The notes: generated from the sequence alone by a model not told the origin. A DNA stretch of 64,000 bases from Bacteroidota bacterium (GCA_018266915.1 JAFDZM010000069.1:1-64000); one strand, 5' to 3'; counted from the stretch's first letter, positions 1 through 9,176 are shown. Translations and numbers: made by a program.

Positions 1-64
1 GTTCATGCGCGTGTGAACGAACACTTTTGGGCATACTGGTGTTATTGACTACATTAGCACTGTT

Positions 65-895
65 ATGATCCTGAAAAGACTTTCTGCCTTTTACCTTTTG
101 CCTTTCGCGTTGATAGCAGCTTCCTGTTCACCGAAGGGGCCGTATGCGGTCACTAATAAATTTTATAAACATCATGCGGATTCGGCAGCGAGGGTGGTTC
201 AGCTTGAGCAGCCGGCTATGCTGGTTGATAGCACGGGGGCGCAGGTGCCGAGTGAGTTTGTGGGTACGGTGAATTTTAATTTGCGCAAACCCAATTATGT
301 GATCATCCACTTTACGGCGCAGGATTCGCTGGGGCAAACGCTGCATACCTTTACCATTCAGCAAACGCAGGTGAGCGCGCATTACGTGGTGGGCAAGGAT
401 GGCAAGGTAGTGCACATGCTGAACGATTACCTGCGGGCATGGCATGCGGGCGTGAGCCGGTGGGGCAGCATCAGCGATATGAACAGCTGCTCGATAGGCA
501 TTGAGATTGATAATAACGGCAATGAGCCTTTTACCGGTCCGCAGATAAAGAGTTTGCTGGCTCTGCTGAGTTATTTGAAAAAGACATACAATATTCCGGC
601 AACCAACTTTATTGGTCACCAGGATATAGCCCCTCTGCGCAAACCTGACCCGGGACCATATTTCCCCTGGAAGATACTGGCCCAGCACGGTTTCGGCTAC
701 TGGAGCGACGACGTGCTGGAGCTAGCCCCCGACAACTTCGACTACACCACCGCCCTGAAACTAATTGGCTACGACACGCGGGATATAAACGCTGCCGTAG
801 TGGCCTTTAAGCGTCACTTTGTGCAAACGGATATTAAGCCGCAGTTAACGCAGTTGGATTTGAACGTGCTGTATAATGTGTATCAGAAGTATTAG
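65..895 (+). CDS. N-acetylmuramoyl-L-alanine amidase, lipoprotein
   Basis: A secreted zinc amidase of the AmpD/Amidase_2 fold that should cleave the bond between MurNAc and the stem peptide of peptidoglycan. Residues 1-21 form a lipoprotein signal ending in the lipobox AASC (Cys21), so it is expected to be tethered to the outer membrane. The catalytic domain spans about residues 70-205. Likely zinc ligands are His82 (IIHFT), His185 (GHQDIAP) and Asp195 in the KPDPGP motif. The C-terminal 60 residues resemble a small helical peptidoglycan-binding extension. The gene stands alone and its stop codon lies at the edge of an AGTTTGCAGT-type palindrome. The signal peptide codons are rich in iterated CTTTTNCCTTT words. 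The family is confident; whether it recycles or remodels the wall is not determined. Confidence 0.88.
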   Translation: MILKRLSAFYLLPFALIAASCSPKGPYAVTNKFYKHHADSAARVVQLEQPAMLVDSTGAQVPSEFVGTVNFNLRKPNYVIIHFTAQDSLGQTLHTFTIQQTQVSAHYVVGKDGKVVHMLNDYLRAWHAGVSRWGSISDMNSCSIGIEIDNNGNEPFTGPQIKSLLALLSYLKKTYNIPATNFIGHQDIAPLRKPDPGPYFPWKILAQHGFGYWSDDVLELAPDNFDYTTALKLIGYDTRDINAAVVAFKRHFVQTDIKPQLTQLDLNVLYNVYQKY

Positions 896-964
896 TTTGC
901 AGTGGGCGGTTTGCAGTTTGCAGTAAGAGTTTTGTGCCTACTGCAAACTGGTAACTGCAAACTT
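894..964. repeat. Intergenic palindrome, AGTTTGCAGT word family (copy 1)
   Basis: One arm repeats AGTTTGCAGT and GGTTTGCAG words; the other reads CTGCAAACT and ACTGCAAACTT. It fills the gap between two convergent genes, so it may act as a bidirectional terminator. A second copy of the same family lies at 1525-1579, on the other side of the next gene. Confidence 0.8.
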
Positions 965-1502
965 ACTTATCAATCTTCGCTGTAAATGAACCGTTGGTAA
1001 CGGTATAAAGCACGGTGGTTGCAGTAAAATCGCTGGGATCAAATAGCTTGCCTGAGAATGTTCCGGAGATACTAGTTGAGGTAACATTAGTAATGGTTAC
1101 ACTCCCCTCAGGGTAGGCTGGCTGACTGGTAAAATGATCGGTGCTGTTGGGCCAATAAAAAAACAAGGCGCCATCAGCCGCGCCAAAAGCGCTTGCAGTA
1201 GGGTAGGTTTGCCCTGCCTTTAGGGTGGCCGGATCGTGTACTATATCTACTTCAAAGCTAACAGCGCTGGGCTTGCCATTGGTTACCATGTAGCCGGTTA
1301 TTGTAGCTTGTTTAGTGTCATTTACGTCTGCTTCTATTTCTTCGCAATCATTAAAATTAAGGTCGTTCCCATTAAGGGTTAATTTCATTGAAGACGTTAC
1401 GGTATTGTTAGGGGTTGGATTATTGGAGCTCTTTTTACTGCAAGAGCTTAATGTAAGCGCGATAGCTGCTAACGCGAAACATAGACGTGATAAGGTTTTC
1501 AT
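963..1502 (-). CDS. Small lipoprotein of unknown function
   Basis: A 179-residue secreted protein that I cannot assign to a characterised function. The start chosen is the methionine at 1502, which opens a clear lipoprotein signal (MKTLSRLCFALAAIALTLSS then Cys21). An upstream in-frame methionine at 1571 would add a polar stretch encoded by repeat DNA and is rejected. After a low-complexity Ser/Asn/Pro/Thr linker the mature part is beta-rich with several Gly-Ser-Phe turns, resembling the small beta-sandwich lipoproteins common in Bacteroidota. The gene is bracketed on both sides by palindromes of the same AGTTTGCAGT family and lies convergent to the amidase gene and upstream of glnS on the same strand. 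Confidence 0.75.
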   Translation of the reverse strand: MKTLSRLCFALAAIALTLSSCSKKSSNNPTPNNTVTSSMKLTLNGNDLNFNDCEEIEADVNDTKQATITGYMVTNGKPSAVSFEVDIVHDPATLKAGQTYPTASAFGAADGALFFYWPNSTDHFTSQPAYPEGSVTITNVTSTSISGTFSGKLFDPSDFTATTVLYTVTNGSFTAKIDK

Positions 1503-1524
1503 TACGCAAGTATACGCAAATTTT

Positions 1525-1579
1525 AGTTTGCGGTTTGCAGTTAGGATTTGTGCTAACTGCAAACTGCCCACTGCAAACT
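1525..1579. repeat. Intergenic palindrome, AGTTTGCAGT word family (copy 2)
   Basis: AGTTTGCGGTTTGCAGTTAG on one side and CTAACTGCAAACTGC with ACTGCAAACTT on the other. It fills the gap between the lipoprotein gene and glnS. It is the same word family as 894-964. Confidence 0.8.
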
Positions 1580-3237
1580 TATTTCTTCACCCACCCATCC
1601 TTCAAAGTAACAGTGCGGTTAAACACAAGCTTATCTGTGGTTGAGTTTTTATCCAGTGTGAAATAACCTTTACGTATAAACTGATATCCTTTACCCGGAA
1701 TGGCTGTAGCCAGATCGGGCTCAATATAGGTATTGGGTAATATTTGCAGGCTGTTTGGATTCAGGTAATCTTTGAAGTCACCGTCTTCGTTGGATGGGTC
1801 GTCTACCTGGAAGAGGCGGTCGTACAGGCGCACTTCGGCAGTTTTGGCGTGAGGAACACTCACCCAATGGATGGTTCCTTTAACGTTTACACCGCTGGTA
1901 TCATGCCCTGATTTTGATTCAGGCAGATACTTGCAGTAAACGGTAGTTACATTGCCGTCTGCATCTTTATCAAAACCTTCGCAGGTTACAATGTAGGCGC
2001 TCTTTAAACGAACACTCAATCCAATTCCCAGGCGGAAGAATTTCTTTGGCGGTTCTTCCATAAAGTCTTCGCGTTCTATCCATAGTTCACGGCTAAATGG
2101 AATGTTTCTACCACCATCACCGCCTTCAACCTCAGGATTATTCTCGCCCCACATCTCCTCAACCTGACCTTCCGGGTAATTGGTGATCACCAGCTTTATC
2201 GGGTCGAGCACAGCCATACGGCGCCAAGCAGTCTTGTTCAGATCTTCACGGATGCAGAACTCCAACAGGCTCAGGTCGATCATATTCTCGCGCTTGGCTA
2301 CGCCTATGCGCTCGCAAAAGTCACGGATCGACTTTGGCGTATAACCACGACGACGCAAACCGCTAATCGTAGGCATGCGCGGATCGTCCCAGCCATCTAC
2401 ATGACCCTCAGTTACCAGTTGCAGCAGCTTACGCTTGCTCATCACGGTATAATTCATATTCAGGCGTGCAAACTCGTATTGTTTAGACGGGAAAATCTCC
2501 AGTTTATCGATAAACCAATCATACAACGGTCTGTGCGGAACAAATTCCAGCGTACAAATAGAATGGGTGATCTCCTCAATAGCATCCGACTGCCCATGAG
2601 CAAAATCATACATTGGGTAAATACACCATTTATCGCCTGTGCGATGGTGATGTGCATGCTTGATGCGGTACATAATCGGGTCGCGCATGTGCATGTTAGG
2701 CGATGCCAGGTCGACCTTTGCACGCAACACTTTGGCGCCATCAGGATATTTACCATCCTTCATCTCCTCAAACAGGCGAAGGTTTTCTTCTATGCTACGG
2801 TTACGGTATTCGTTACCTACGCCGGGTTGGGTAGGCGTACCTTTCTGAGCGGCAATCTCTTCGGGCGTGCTATCATCTACATAAGCCAAACCCTCACGGA
2901 TCAGCGTCATGGCAAATGCATACAACAGATCAAAATAATCAGAAGCATAAAGCTCCCTGCCCCATTCAAAGCCCAGCCAGCGAACATCTTCTTTTATGCT
3001 GTCCACATATTCTACATCCTCCTTCACGGGGTTGGTATCATCAAACCGGAGGTTAGTCTGACCGCCATACTGCTTAGCCAATCCAAAGTTTAAGCAAATA
3101 GATTTGGCGTGGCCAATATGCAGGTATCCGTTAGGCTCGGGCGGGAAACGGGTAAGCACCCGGCCGCTGTGTACGCCTTCGCGTATATCCTCTTCAACAA
3201 TCTCCTCAATAAAATTTAATGATCTTTCTTCGCTCAT
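1579..3237 (-). CDS. glnS: Glutamine-tRNA ligase
   Basis: Class I aminoacyl-tRNA synthetase that charges tRNA-Gln with glutamine in the cytoplasm. At 552 residues it has the usual bacterial GlnRS length. The class I signature appears as [15 protein letters not shown] near residue 32 (HIGH box), and the second ATP-binding motif as VMSKRK near residue 266. The C-terminal half is the two-barrel anticodon-binding region. The ATG at 3237 starts a typical N-terminus ([18 protein letters not shown]). Its presence means glutaminyl-tRNA is made directly here. The gene ends inside the AGTTTGCAGT palindrome that separates it from the downstream lipoprotein gene. The upstream gap contains repeat-like sequence but no recognised regulatory element. 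Confidence 0.96.
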   Translation of the reverse strand: MSEERSLNFIEEIVEEDIREGVHSGRVLTRFPPEPNGYLHIGHAKSICLNFGLAKQYGGQTNLRFDDTNPVKEDVEYVDSIKEDVRWLGFEWGRELYASDYFDLLYAFAMTLIREGLAYVDDSTPEEIAAQKGTPTQPGVGNEYRNRSIEENLRLFEEMKDGKYPDGAKVLRAKVDLASPNMHMRDPIMYRIKHAHHHRTGDKWCIYPMYDFAHGQSDAIEEITHSICTLEFVPHRPLYDWFIDKLEIFPSKQYEFARLNMNYTVMSKRKLLQLVTEGHVDGWDDPRMPTISGLRRRGYTPKSIRDFCERIGVAKRENMIDLSLLEFCIREDLNKTAWRRMAVLDPIKLVITNYPEGQVEEMWGENNPEVEGGDGGRNIPFSRELWIEREDFMEEPPKKFFRLGIGLSVRLKSAYIVTCEGFDKDADGNVTTVYCKYLPESKSGHDTSGVNVKGTIHWVSVPHAKTAEVRLYDRLFQVDDPSNEDGDFKDYLNPNSLQILPNTYIEPDLATAIPGKGYQFIRKGYFTLDKNSTTDKLVFNRTVTLKDGWVKK

Positions 3238-3746
3238 GATATTATAGAATAGTGCAAAAATAGGGATTTAAGCTTAAAGCAGAAAGGTGAAAGCGGAAAG
3301 GGGTAGCATGGCGTAGATTTTACCCCTACCGGCCTCACCTTAATTAAGGGGAGGAGGTTTTTTAGTTTAGTTTCATTTTACTATTCTCGCCCCAAACTTA
3401 GGGAGAGATGTCGAGCGAAGCAATGACAGGGTAGGTAAAAATTGGGGACAGGCTCTACTTCGTAAAAGGATTTTGTTTGGAAAGTTTGTTGTAGTGTCTT
3501 ACTCTTGTACGGACGGACAAAATAAGATGAATCAGGGCGTTCCCTACGGTCGTGCTATCCGTTCATACTACACGGGCATTAGCCACAAGGCCGGTATCCA
3601 CTTCTATCTAACGCGGAAGTTGTCTGAACCATGATATGCAGTACTAACCAATACAACTATTAACAACCGTTTAACCTAATCAACCACTCACCCAATCAAC
3701 CATTCAACAAATCTTCTTACTTTTACGCCAACCAATCCGGTTTTAC
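3238..3746. other. 509-base intergenic region with several repeat fragments, no gene
   Basis: No supported coding sequence. 3270-3300 is an iterated AAAGCxGAAAGGTGAAAGC stretch. 3304-3317 (TAGCATGGCGTAGA) recurs at 22443-22456. 3405-3432 resembles part of the GTCATTGCGAGG repeat family. 3530-3625 is GC-richer with TACGGTCGTGCTATCCG and ACAAGGCCGGTATCCAC, which looks like a dispersed conserved element rather than random spacer. 3640-3715 is a run of CCAATCAACC-type words. A TACTTTTA near 3718 may be a -7 element for the downstream gene. Confidence 0.5.
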
Positions 3747-4166
3747 ATGAGTAATACCTTTAACCGACCTATTCGTGTTTTAGTTGCTAAAGTGGGCCTC
3801 GACGGGCACGACCGTGGTGCACGTATCATTGCCACCTCCCTGCGTGATGCAGGTATGGAAGTGATCTACACCGGTCTGCGTCAAACGCCTGAGATGGTGG
3901 TGAATGCCGCTTTGCAGGAAGATGTGGATGCTATCGGGATTTCTATTCTTTCAGGCGCACATATGACTGTCTTTCCAAAAATTCTCCAGCTTATCAAGGA
4001 GAAAAAAATGGATGATGTACTGGTTACCGGTGGCGGTATCATTCCGGAAAGCGATATGCGCGAGCTAAAGCAATTAGGCGTAGGTGAGCTATTCCCCCCG
4101 GGAACGAATACTAAAGATATTGTTCAGTATATTACTGGTTGGGTGAAGGAACATCGTAACTTTTAA
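3747..4166 (+). CDS. Stand-alone cobalamin-binding subunit (methylmalonyl-CoA mutase C-terminal type)
   Basis: A 139-residue protein consisting only of the B12-binding Rossmann-like domain found at the C-terminus of methylmalonyl-CoA mutases. The base-off/His-on cobalamin motif DxHxxG is present as DGHDRG around residues 19-24, followed by the SILSG and VTGGGI loops that cradle the nucleotide tail. It has no catalytic TIM barrel, so it should work as a small subunit with a mutase large subunit encoded elsewhere (the IcmB/HcmB-like arrangement). The next gene, 11 nt downstream, is an enoyl-CoA hydratase, consistent with acyl-CoA or branched-chain catabolism. The partner and exact substrate cannot be read from this window. 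Confidence 0.85.
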   Translation: MSNTFNRPIRVLVAKVGLDGHDRGARIIATSLRDAGMEVIYTGLRQTPEMVVNAALQEDVDAIGISILSGAHMTVFPKILQLIKEKKMDDVLVTGGGIIPESDMRELKQLGVGELFPPGTNTKDIVQYITGWVKEHRNF

Positions 4167-4177
4167 ATCTATCTGCC

Positions 4178-4957
4178 ATGTTTGAAAATCTTCTTATCGA
4201 CTATAACGGCGCTATCCAGCACATCATCATCAACCGCGAAAGCAAGCTTAACGCCTTAAATAAAAACACATTGGCCGAGCTGCACACTGCTATTTACGAT
4301 GCTTTTAATAACGATCGCGTAGGTGGTATAATCATTACCGGTGCAGGACAAAAAGCTTTTGTCGCAGGGGCAGATATATCTGAGTTTTCTTCATTCGATT
4401 CTACTCAAGGTGAACAACTGGCGCGCAACGGTCACCGGCTGGTATTTAACCAGATCGAGGACGGTAAGAAACCTGTAATAGCAGCTATCAATGGGTTTGC
4501 GTTGGGCGGTGGATTGGAGCTGGCTTTGGCCTGTCATATCCGCATTGCATCCGAAAATGCCAAAATGGGATTACCTGAGGTGAGTTTGGGTTTAATACCC
4601 GGCTACGGGGGCACGCAACGTTTAACTCAACTGGTAGGCAAAGGCAAGGCTTTTGAGATGATCCTTACCGCTGATATGATCACCGCGCATGATGCTTTAC
4701 AGTGGGGATTGGTAAATTATGTAGTATCACAGGATGAGCTGATCGGCAAGGCCGAAGAGATCATGAGTAAGATATTAACCCGCTCTCCAATGGCGGTCGA
4801 AACGGCGATTGGTGTGGTCAACTCAGCCACTCAAACAGGTGTCGACGGTTATGAAAAAGAGATACAAGGTTTCGCAAAATCCTTCGATACACCCGATTTT
4901 AAGGAGGGTGTCAGCGCCTTCCTCGAAAAGCGAAAGCCTGATTTCCAGCGTAAATAA
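4178..4957 (+). CDS. Enoyl-CoA hydratase/isomerase family protein
   Basis: Crotonase-fold enzyme of 259 residues, the standard length, expected to hydrate trans-2-enoyl-CoA thioesters in fatty-acid or amino-acid breakdown. The oxyanion-hole segments are visible as AFVAGADISEF (about residues 61-71) and ALGGGLELALAC (about 108-119). Both catalytic glutamates of true hydratases are present, in GLELAL and GLPEVSLG. It lies 11 nt after the B12-binding subunit gene and is probably cotranscribed with it. Substrate preference (short-chain crotonyl-CoA or a branched acyl-CoA) is inferred only from context. Confidence 0.9.
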   Translation: MFENLLIDYNGAIQHIIINRESKLNALNKNTLAELHTAIYDAFNNDRVGGIIITGAGQKAFVAGADISEFSSFDSTQGEQLARNGHRLVFNQIEDGKKPVIAAINGFALGGGLELALACHIRIASENAKMGLPEVSLGLIPGYGGTQRLTQLVGKGKAFEMILTADMITAHDALQWGLVNYVVSQDELIGKAEEIMSKILTRSPMAVETAIGVVNSATQTGVDGYEKEIQGFAKSFDTPDFKEGVSAFLEKRKPDFQRK

Positions 4958-5127
4958 GCCCTTTTTATGACAATATACTGACCAATTAAAAAAAATAGTC
5001 AAATTTATCTTATTGTCAATCAATCGATTGAATAATCGTGACATTCAGATGAAACGGCGAGGTATTTTTCGTGCTTTACTTTGCTCCGTGTTTCAACCAA
5101 ACACACGAACAATTAATAAGTAATACA

Positions 5128-5733
5128 ATGAAAACTACATTCAAAATTTCAGCCTTAGTATTAGCTTTTGCCGGATTCGCTTTGGGCGCAAAAGCACAAA
5201 CTACATCTACAACAACAACTAAAACTTCATCAACCGGCCCTAACGGCGTAGTATTAAGCATCGGTGCTGATGCAGGTATCCCGACAGGAAACTTGAACAA
5301 TACTTATAACTGGAACATCGGTGGTTCGGTACAAGCGGACATCCCGGTTCTCCCACACCAGTTATTCGTAACTGTTAACGCTGGTTACAACAGCATCCAG
5401 GGCAAAAAGAACATTGATGGTACTGGCTTAGATGCTACCAACATTCAGTTATTACCTGTAAAAGCTGGTTTAAAGTACTTTCCTGTTAGTCATTTCTATG
5501 TACAAGGTGAAGCAGGCGCTGCTTTTGCTTTAAACAAATCAGATGTTGGTTTTGACAAGAGCGCAGCATTTCTGTATGCTCCTCAAATAGGTTATCAATT
5601 CCCGTTGGGGGGCAAAAGCTATCTTGATGCAGGTGTACGTTGGGAAGGCACAACCAAATTCAACAGCGCTATTGATGATAGCAAAGTTAACTTCTTCGGG
5701 CTGCGCGTAGCTTACGCGTTTGATACCAAGTAA
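5128..5733 (+). CDS. Outer-membrane beta-barrel protein
   Basis: A 201-residue secreted protein with signal peptide MKTTFKISALVLAFAGFALG cleaved near AKAQ. The ATG at 5128 is chosen because it opens the signal; an upstream in-frame start at 5071 adds non-signal residues. After a Thr/Ser-rich linker the mature part shows alternating hydrophobic strands with Gly/Asn turns (VVLSIGADAGIPTG, FYVQGEAGAAFALN) and ends FGLRVAYAFDTK. This is the usual pattern of small OmpW/OmpX-like barrels of Bacteroidota. It has no obvious catalytic motif. A TACTTTG sequence near 5079 may be a variant -7 promoter element, and a strong hairpin terminator follows at 5763-5799. Confidence 0.8.
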   Translation: MKTTFKISALVLAFAGFALGAKAQTTSTTTTKTSSTGPNGVVLSIGADAGIPTGNLNNTYNWNIGGSVQADIPVLPHQLFVTVNAGYNSIQGKKNIDGTGLDATNIQLLPVKAGLKYFPVSHFYVQGEAGAAFALNKSDVGFDKSAAFLYAPQIGYQFPLGGKSYLDAGVRWEGTTKFNSAIDDSKVNFFGLRVAYAFDTK

Positions 5734-5762
5734 TAGTTTTACGCACATTACACTACCTATGG

Positions 5763-5799
5763 AAAAAGACGAGGGGCGATGAGCCTCTCGTCTTTCTTA
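5763..5799 (+). terminator. Rho-independent terminator after the barrel gene
   Basis: AAAGACGAGGGGC and GCCTCTCGTCTTT form a 13-bp stem with one mismatch around a GATGA loop, followed by a T-rich tail. Confidence 0.85.
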
Positions 5800-5919
5800 T
5801 TTCTTAAAAAAAATATAAAAATTAGCCTCTTAATTAAAATCACTTAAAAAATTAGCAAATTTGTGTGTAACTTGAGGTGCAATAAATACGTTTACCTGTC
5901 AAAATAGTTTATACCGGTT

Positions 5920-7356
5920 ATGAAGAAAATACTCATCATAGATGATGAAGTTAATGTCTCTCTCCTGCTTTCGAAGTTTTTAACCCGGAATGGTTTTGAC
6001 GTTACTACCGCTGCCACAGGTACAGGCGGCATGGAATTGCTGAAAACGATAGGTTTCGACCTTGTTTTATGCGATTTCCGCCTTGAAGATACCGACGGTC
6101 GCGAAATGCTGAAGAATATAAAAAGCCAATATCCTAAAACCGGTGTGATCATCATTACCGGTTACTCTGATATAAAAATGGCCGTTGAGCTCATCAAAAT
6201 GGGCGCATATGACTATATCACCAAGCCGCTTTATCCTGACGAAATATTAAATACCATCAATAAAGCCTTTGAAACTCACCATGCCTTAGTTGACGAGCCT
6301 GAGGTTACACCAATGGCACGCGGTAACAATGGCAAGGAAGTAAAAAAACAACTCCCAAGCAATGACTTTGTTGTAGGCAGCAGTAAGGCATCCAAAGAAC
6401 TGGCACGCCAGATTGAGTTGGTGGCGCCAACTAATTACAGCGTAATTATTTTGGGCGAAAGTGGTACCGGTAAAGAATCAGCAGCAAAAAATATCCACCT
6501 GAACAGTCAGCGGGCCAATATGCCTTTTATCGCAATGGATTGCGGTTCACTAACAAAAGAATTGGCAGCAAGCGAATTCTTTGGTCACGAAAAAGGCTCG
6601 TTTACCGGTGCTTTATACACCAAAATAGGCCACTTTGAGATGGCTAATGGCGGTACGCTGTTTCTTGACGAAGTTGGAAACTTATCCTACGATATACAGG
6701 CTGCTCTTTTAAGAACCGTGCAGGAAAGAAAAGTGAAAAGAATAGGCAGCACCAAAGAGATTGACCTGGATGTGCGCATCATCATCGCTACAAACGAAAA
6801 TCTACAGGATGGTATATCCAAGGGTCGTTTCAGGGAAGATCTTTATCACCGTTTTAACGAGTTCACGATTTATATGCCTGCCCTGCGCGAATTGGGAACT
6901 GATATTATGCTATTAGCTGAGCACTTTTTGAAGATGGCTAACAGCGAACTTGGTCGCAATGTTACCGCTTTCTCCCAGGAAGTAACCGATTGCTTTATGC
7001 ATTATCGCTGGCCTGGCAATATCCGTGAACTGAAAAACGTAGTACGCCGTGCAACATTAATTGCCGAGGGCGATGTAATACCAATGAAAGCCCTACCTTT
7101 GGAAATATCGAACTACAGAAACCCGGTAGTAGAAACTCCTGTATATAATATTACTGCAGTGCCGGCAGCAGAACCTGTAATTGTTAACAGGGAGAACAGA
7201 AATGATCTGAAAAATGCAGCGCAGGAGGCAGAGTACGACACTATTTTAAAAGTGCTGCGTGAAGTAAACTTTAACAAAACTAAAGCTGCAGAGATTTTAA
7301 ATATCGACCGGAAAACGCTGTATAACAAAATGAAGGCAATTAACCTGGGCAAATAA
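5920..7356 (+). CDS. Sigma-54-dependent response regulator (NtrC family)
   Basis: A 478-residue transcriptional activator. An N-terminal receiver (1-120) carries the acidic pair Asp8/Asp9, phosphoacceptor Asp52 (VLCDFRLED) and the conserved lysine in ITKPL. The central AAA+ domain (about 145-370) has Walker A GESGTGKE and Walker B FLDEVGN. The sigma-54 contact loop reads GSFTGA instead of the canonical GAFTGA, a variant compatible with function. A Fis-type helix-turn-helix occupies about 435-478 (NKTKAAEILNIDRKTLYNKM). It should remodel RNA polymerase-sigma54 at unidentified promoters. Four bases downstream lies a small histidine-phosphoacceptor-like protein, probably its partner. No full sensor kinase is adjacent. 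Confidence 0.94.
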   Translation: MKKILIIDDEVNVSLLLSKFLTRNGFDVTTAATGTGGMELLKTIGFDLVLCDFRLEDTDGREMLKNIKSQYPKTGVIIITGYSDIKMAVELIKMGAYDYITKPLYPDEILNTINKAFETHHALVDEPEVTPMARGNNGKEVKKQLPSNDFVVGSSKASKELARQIELVAPTNYSVIILGESGTGKESAAKNIHLNSQRANMPFIAMDCGSLTKELAASEFFGHEKGSFTGALYTKIGHFEMANGGTLFLDEVGNLSYDIQAALLRTVQERKVKRIGSTKEIDLDVRIIIATNENLQDGISKGRFREDLYHRFNEFTIYMPALRELGTDIMLLAEHFLKMANSELGRNVTAFSQEVTDCFMHYRWPGNIRELKNVVRRATLIAEGDVIPMKALPLEISNYRNPVVETPVYNITAVPAAEPVIVNRENRNDLKNAAQEAEYDTILKVLREVNFNKTKAAEILNIDRKTLYNKMKAINLGK

Positions 7357-7360
7357 AATC

Positions 7361-7567
7361 ATGCAAGAGCCAATAGAAGGGGAGAAAACAGAAGATAAGG
7401 TACGCAGGCTGCGTCATGATATCAGGAACCAGCTTTCGAATATCAACCTGGCTGTTGAACAGCTGAAATACGAAATTCCGGATGATGCAGGCTCCGACAG
7501 CGAATTTTATATTAATACTATCGCCATAAGCTGCGCCAAGATAAATATGCTGCTTGACGATTTATAA
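7361..7567 (+). CDS. 68-aa stand-alone histidine-kinase dimerisation/phosphoacceptor-like protein
   Basis: A very small acidic protein whose only recognisable segment is an H-box-like helix, RHDIRNQLSNINLAVEQL, at about residues 18-35. That is the form of the dimerisation and phosphotransfer helix of Spo0B/CitA-type and Bacteroidota sensor kinases (RHDxxNxL), with His19 as the candidate phosphoacceptor. The second helix of a DHp hairpin could be residues 50-68. There is no ATP-binding domain, sensor or membrane segment. It begins 4 nt after the sigma-54 response regulator stop codon and a terminator follows at 7598, so the two form a bicistron. Role as a phosphotransfer or phosphatase-like modulator of the regulator is inference; it could also be a degenerate kinase remnant. 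Confidence 0.7.
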   Translation: MQEPIEGEKTEDKVRRLRHDIRNQLSNINLAVEQLKYEIPDDAGSDSEFYINTIAISCAKINMLLDDL

Positions 7568-7597
7568 TTGATTGTAACACAACCGAATTTATATATT

Positions 7598-7626
7598 GGC
7601 ACTGAAACATCTCAGTGCCTTTTTTG
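7598..7626 (+). terminator. Rho-independent terminator
   Basis: Perfect 8-bp stem GGCACTGA/TCAGTGCC with an AACATC loop followed by six T residues. It closes the regulator and small-protein operon. Confidence 0.92.
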
Positions 7627-7659
7627 TTAATCTAACGTACTTATTGCAATTGCTCCCCG

Positions 7660-8703
7660 ATGTCGATTTTTAACTATAAACAGCGAAATAATATCATACT
7701 GGTGGCCATCGTAGTGCTGGGCTGTTTTTTGGTTTACGCGTTGAGCGGCTTATTTAGTGCCATACTGGGAGCCATTGTGCTTTTTACCATCTTCAGGCCG
7801 CTTTATCTTAACCTGGTTGAAAAACGAGGATGGAACAAAACGATCTCCGCAGTTCTGATTATTTTCATTTCGCTTGTGGTTATCGTTATACCATTCCTTT
7901 CATTAAGCATAATGGTTGTTAATAAGATATCAGGTATCAATAAGGACTCTCTGCCCATACAGGAATGGATTTATAAGATCGATACTTTTGCCGCGTCGCA
8001 TCTCAATCAACCCAAACTGGCTGAAACTACGATGCAAAAGCTTGGGGCTTACGTTACAGAGCTGTTTCCGTCAATCATAGGCAGCGCAGTCAATATTGTG
8101 CTTACGCTGTTGGTGATGTATTTTCTCCTGTACTTCATGTTTACCCAGATAAAAGAATTTGAAGCAGGGCTACTAAAGTACGCTCCTTTCCGTGAGCAGC
8201 ATGCCCTCAGGTTCTCACAGGCTTTACGCGATTCAACCTATAGTAATGTGCTGGGGCAAGGCATTATAGCTGTTACTCAAGGTGCTTTATTGGCGAACGG
8301 CTTTTGGATATTCGGTATACCTGATCCCATTTTTTGGGGCGTTATCGGGTGCTTTATTTCATTCCTGCCGGTTGTAGGCGCGCCAACATTAACTATTCCG
8401 GCAGGCATCATTCTTTTCGCTAATGACCATACCTTGCGGGGGGTATTGCTGCTGGCCTACGGCTTATTGTTTATCGGTAATGTGGACAATGTTTTGCGCA
8501 TGATCATCAATAAAAGAATAGCAAATACACACCCAATCATATCGGTGATCGGCGTATTTATAGGCCTTCCGTTATTTGGCATATTAGGTTTAGTTTTCGG
8601 ACCGTTATTATTGTCTTATTTCTTATTATTGCTTGAGATTTATCAAACCAACCGCCTGGCCGCCGATAGGCTGGCGCGGATAAAAACAGGGAACGATAGT
8701 TGA
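7660..8703 (+). CDS. AI-2E family transporter (PerM/TqsA-like membrane protein)
   Basis: A 347-residue polytopic inner-membrane protein of the AI-2 exporter/PerM family. It has paired N-terminal transmembrane segments (about 13-30 and 33-50), a third near 65-90, a soluble helical segment, then five further segments in the C-terminal half. The family-typical FLPVVGAPTLTIPAGI stretch lies near residues 229-244 and GIPDPIFWGVIGC just before it. Members are reported as exporters of autoinducer-2 or as Na+/H+-linked transporters, so the substrate is uncertain. It begins 34 nt after a terminator and therefore has its own promoter. Confidence 0.88.
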   Translation: MSIFNYKQRNNIILVAIVVLGCFLVYALSGLFSAILGAIVLFTIFRPLYLNLVEKRGWNKTISAVLIIFISLVVIVIPFLSLSIMVVNKISGINKDSLPIQEWIYKIDTFAASHLNQPKLAETTMQKLGAYVTELFPSIIGSAVNIVLTLLVMYFLLYFMFTQIKEFEAGLLKYAPFREQHALRFSQALRDSTYSNVLGQGIIAVTQGALLANGFWIFGIPDPIFWGVIGCFISFLPVVGAPTLTIPAGIILFANDHTLRGVLLLAYGLLFIGNVDNVLRMIINKRIANTHPIISVIGVFIGLPLFGILGLVFGPLLLSYFLLLLEIYQTNRLAADRLARIKTGNDS

Positions 8704-8858
8704 TGTTGAATGAATATTTTGGTTGAGCCAAAAGAAATACCGATATTAATAGTGTAAATATTTTCAATTATAAAGCGACTAAATGTCTGAATATGCATAA
8801 TTGGCAAGATATTTAACCGTTAATAAAACAAATTTGAAACTATAAAATTATAAAGGAT

Positions 8859-9125
8859 ATGAGCGATAACTCAAAAGTAGTGGTTGCATTGCTTGCAGGG
8901 CTAGCGGCAGGAGCAGCATTAGGAATATTATTTGCACCCGAAAAAGGAACTGAGACACGTGATAAACTTACTGAGTCGCTAAAGAGATTGGGAGATTCGA
9001 TCAGAGAAACTGCAGCCAATGAGATCGATAACCTGGTGGGTTTAAAAGATAAGGTAGTAGATAATTTCAAAAGCAAATTAAACAGCACCGAAGAAGAGCT
9101 TCAGGACGACCTGGAACACGCATGA
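8859..9125 (+). CDS. YtxH domain-containing protein
   Basis: An 88-residue protein with an N-terminal hydrophobic, glycine/alanine-rich helix (VVVALLAGLAAGAALGILFA) followed by APEKGTETRDKL, the hallmark of YtxH-domain proteins, and a charged amphipathic coiled-coil tail. Such proteins are small membrane-anchored, often stress-induced proteins with unknown molecular role. It is the first of three closely spaced genes (gap of 51 nt to the holin-like gene, then 2 nt), a common Bacteroidota cluster linked to envelope stress. Function beyond that is not established. Confidence 0.82.
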   Translation: MSDNSKVVVALLAGLAAGAALGILFAPEKGTETRDKLTESLKRLGDSIRETAANEIDNLVGLKDKVVDNFKSKLNSTEEELQDDLEHA

Positions 9126-9176
9126 ATATAACCTGGCCCTGGATAAAACCATTTTTCAGGGCTGCAACATAACCCT

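Noticed and set aside
128..688. 186-codon open frame on the minus strand
   Set aside because: Antisense to the amidase gene, whose signal peptide and catalytic motifs are clear.
2401..3093. Long open frame of 230 codons on the plus strand
   Set aside because: Lies wholly antisense to glnS, has no recognisable domain and is a shadow of the glnS codon pattern.
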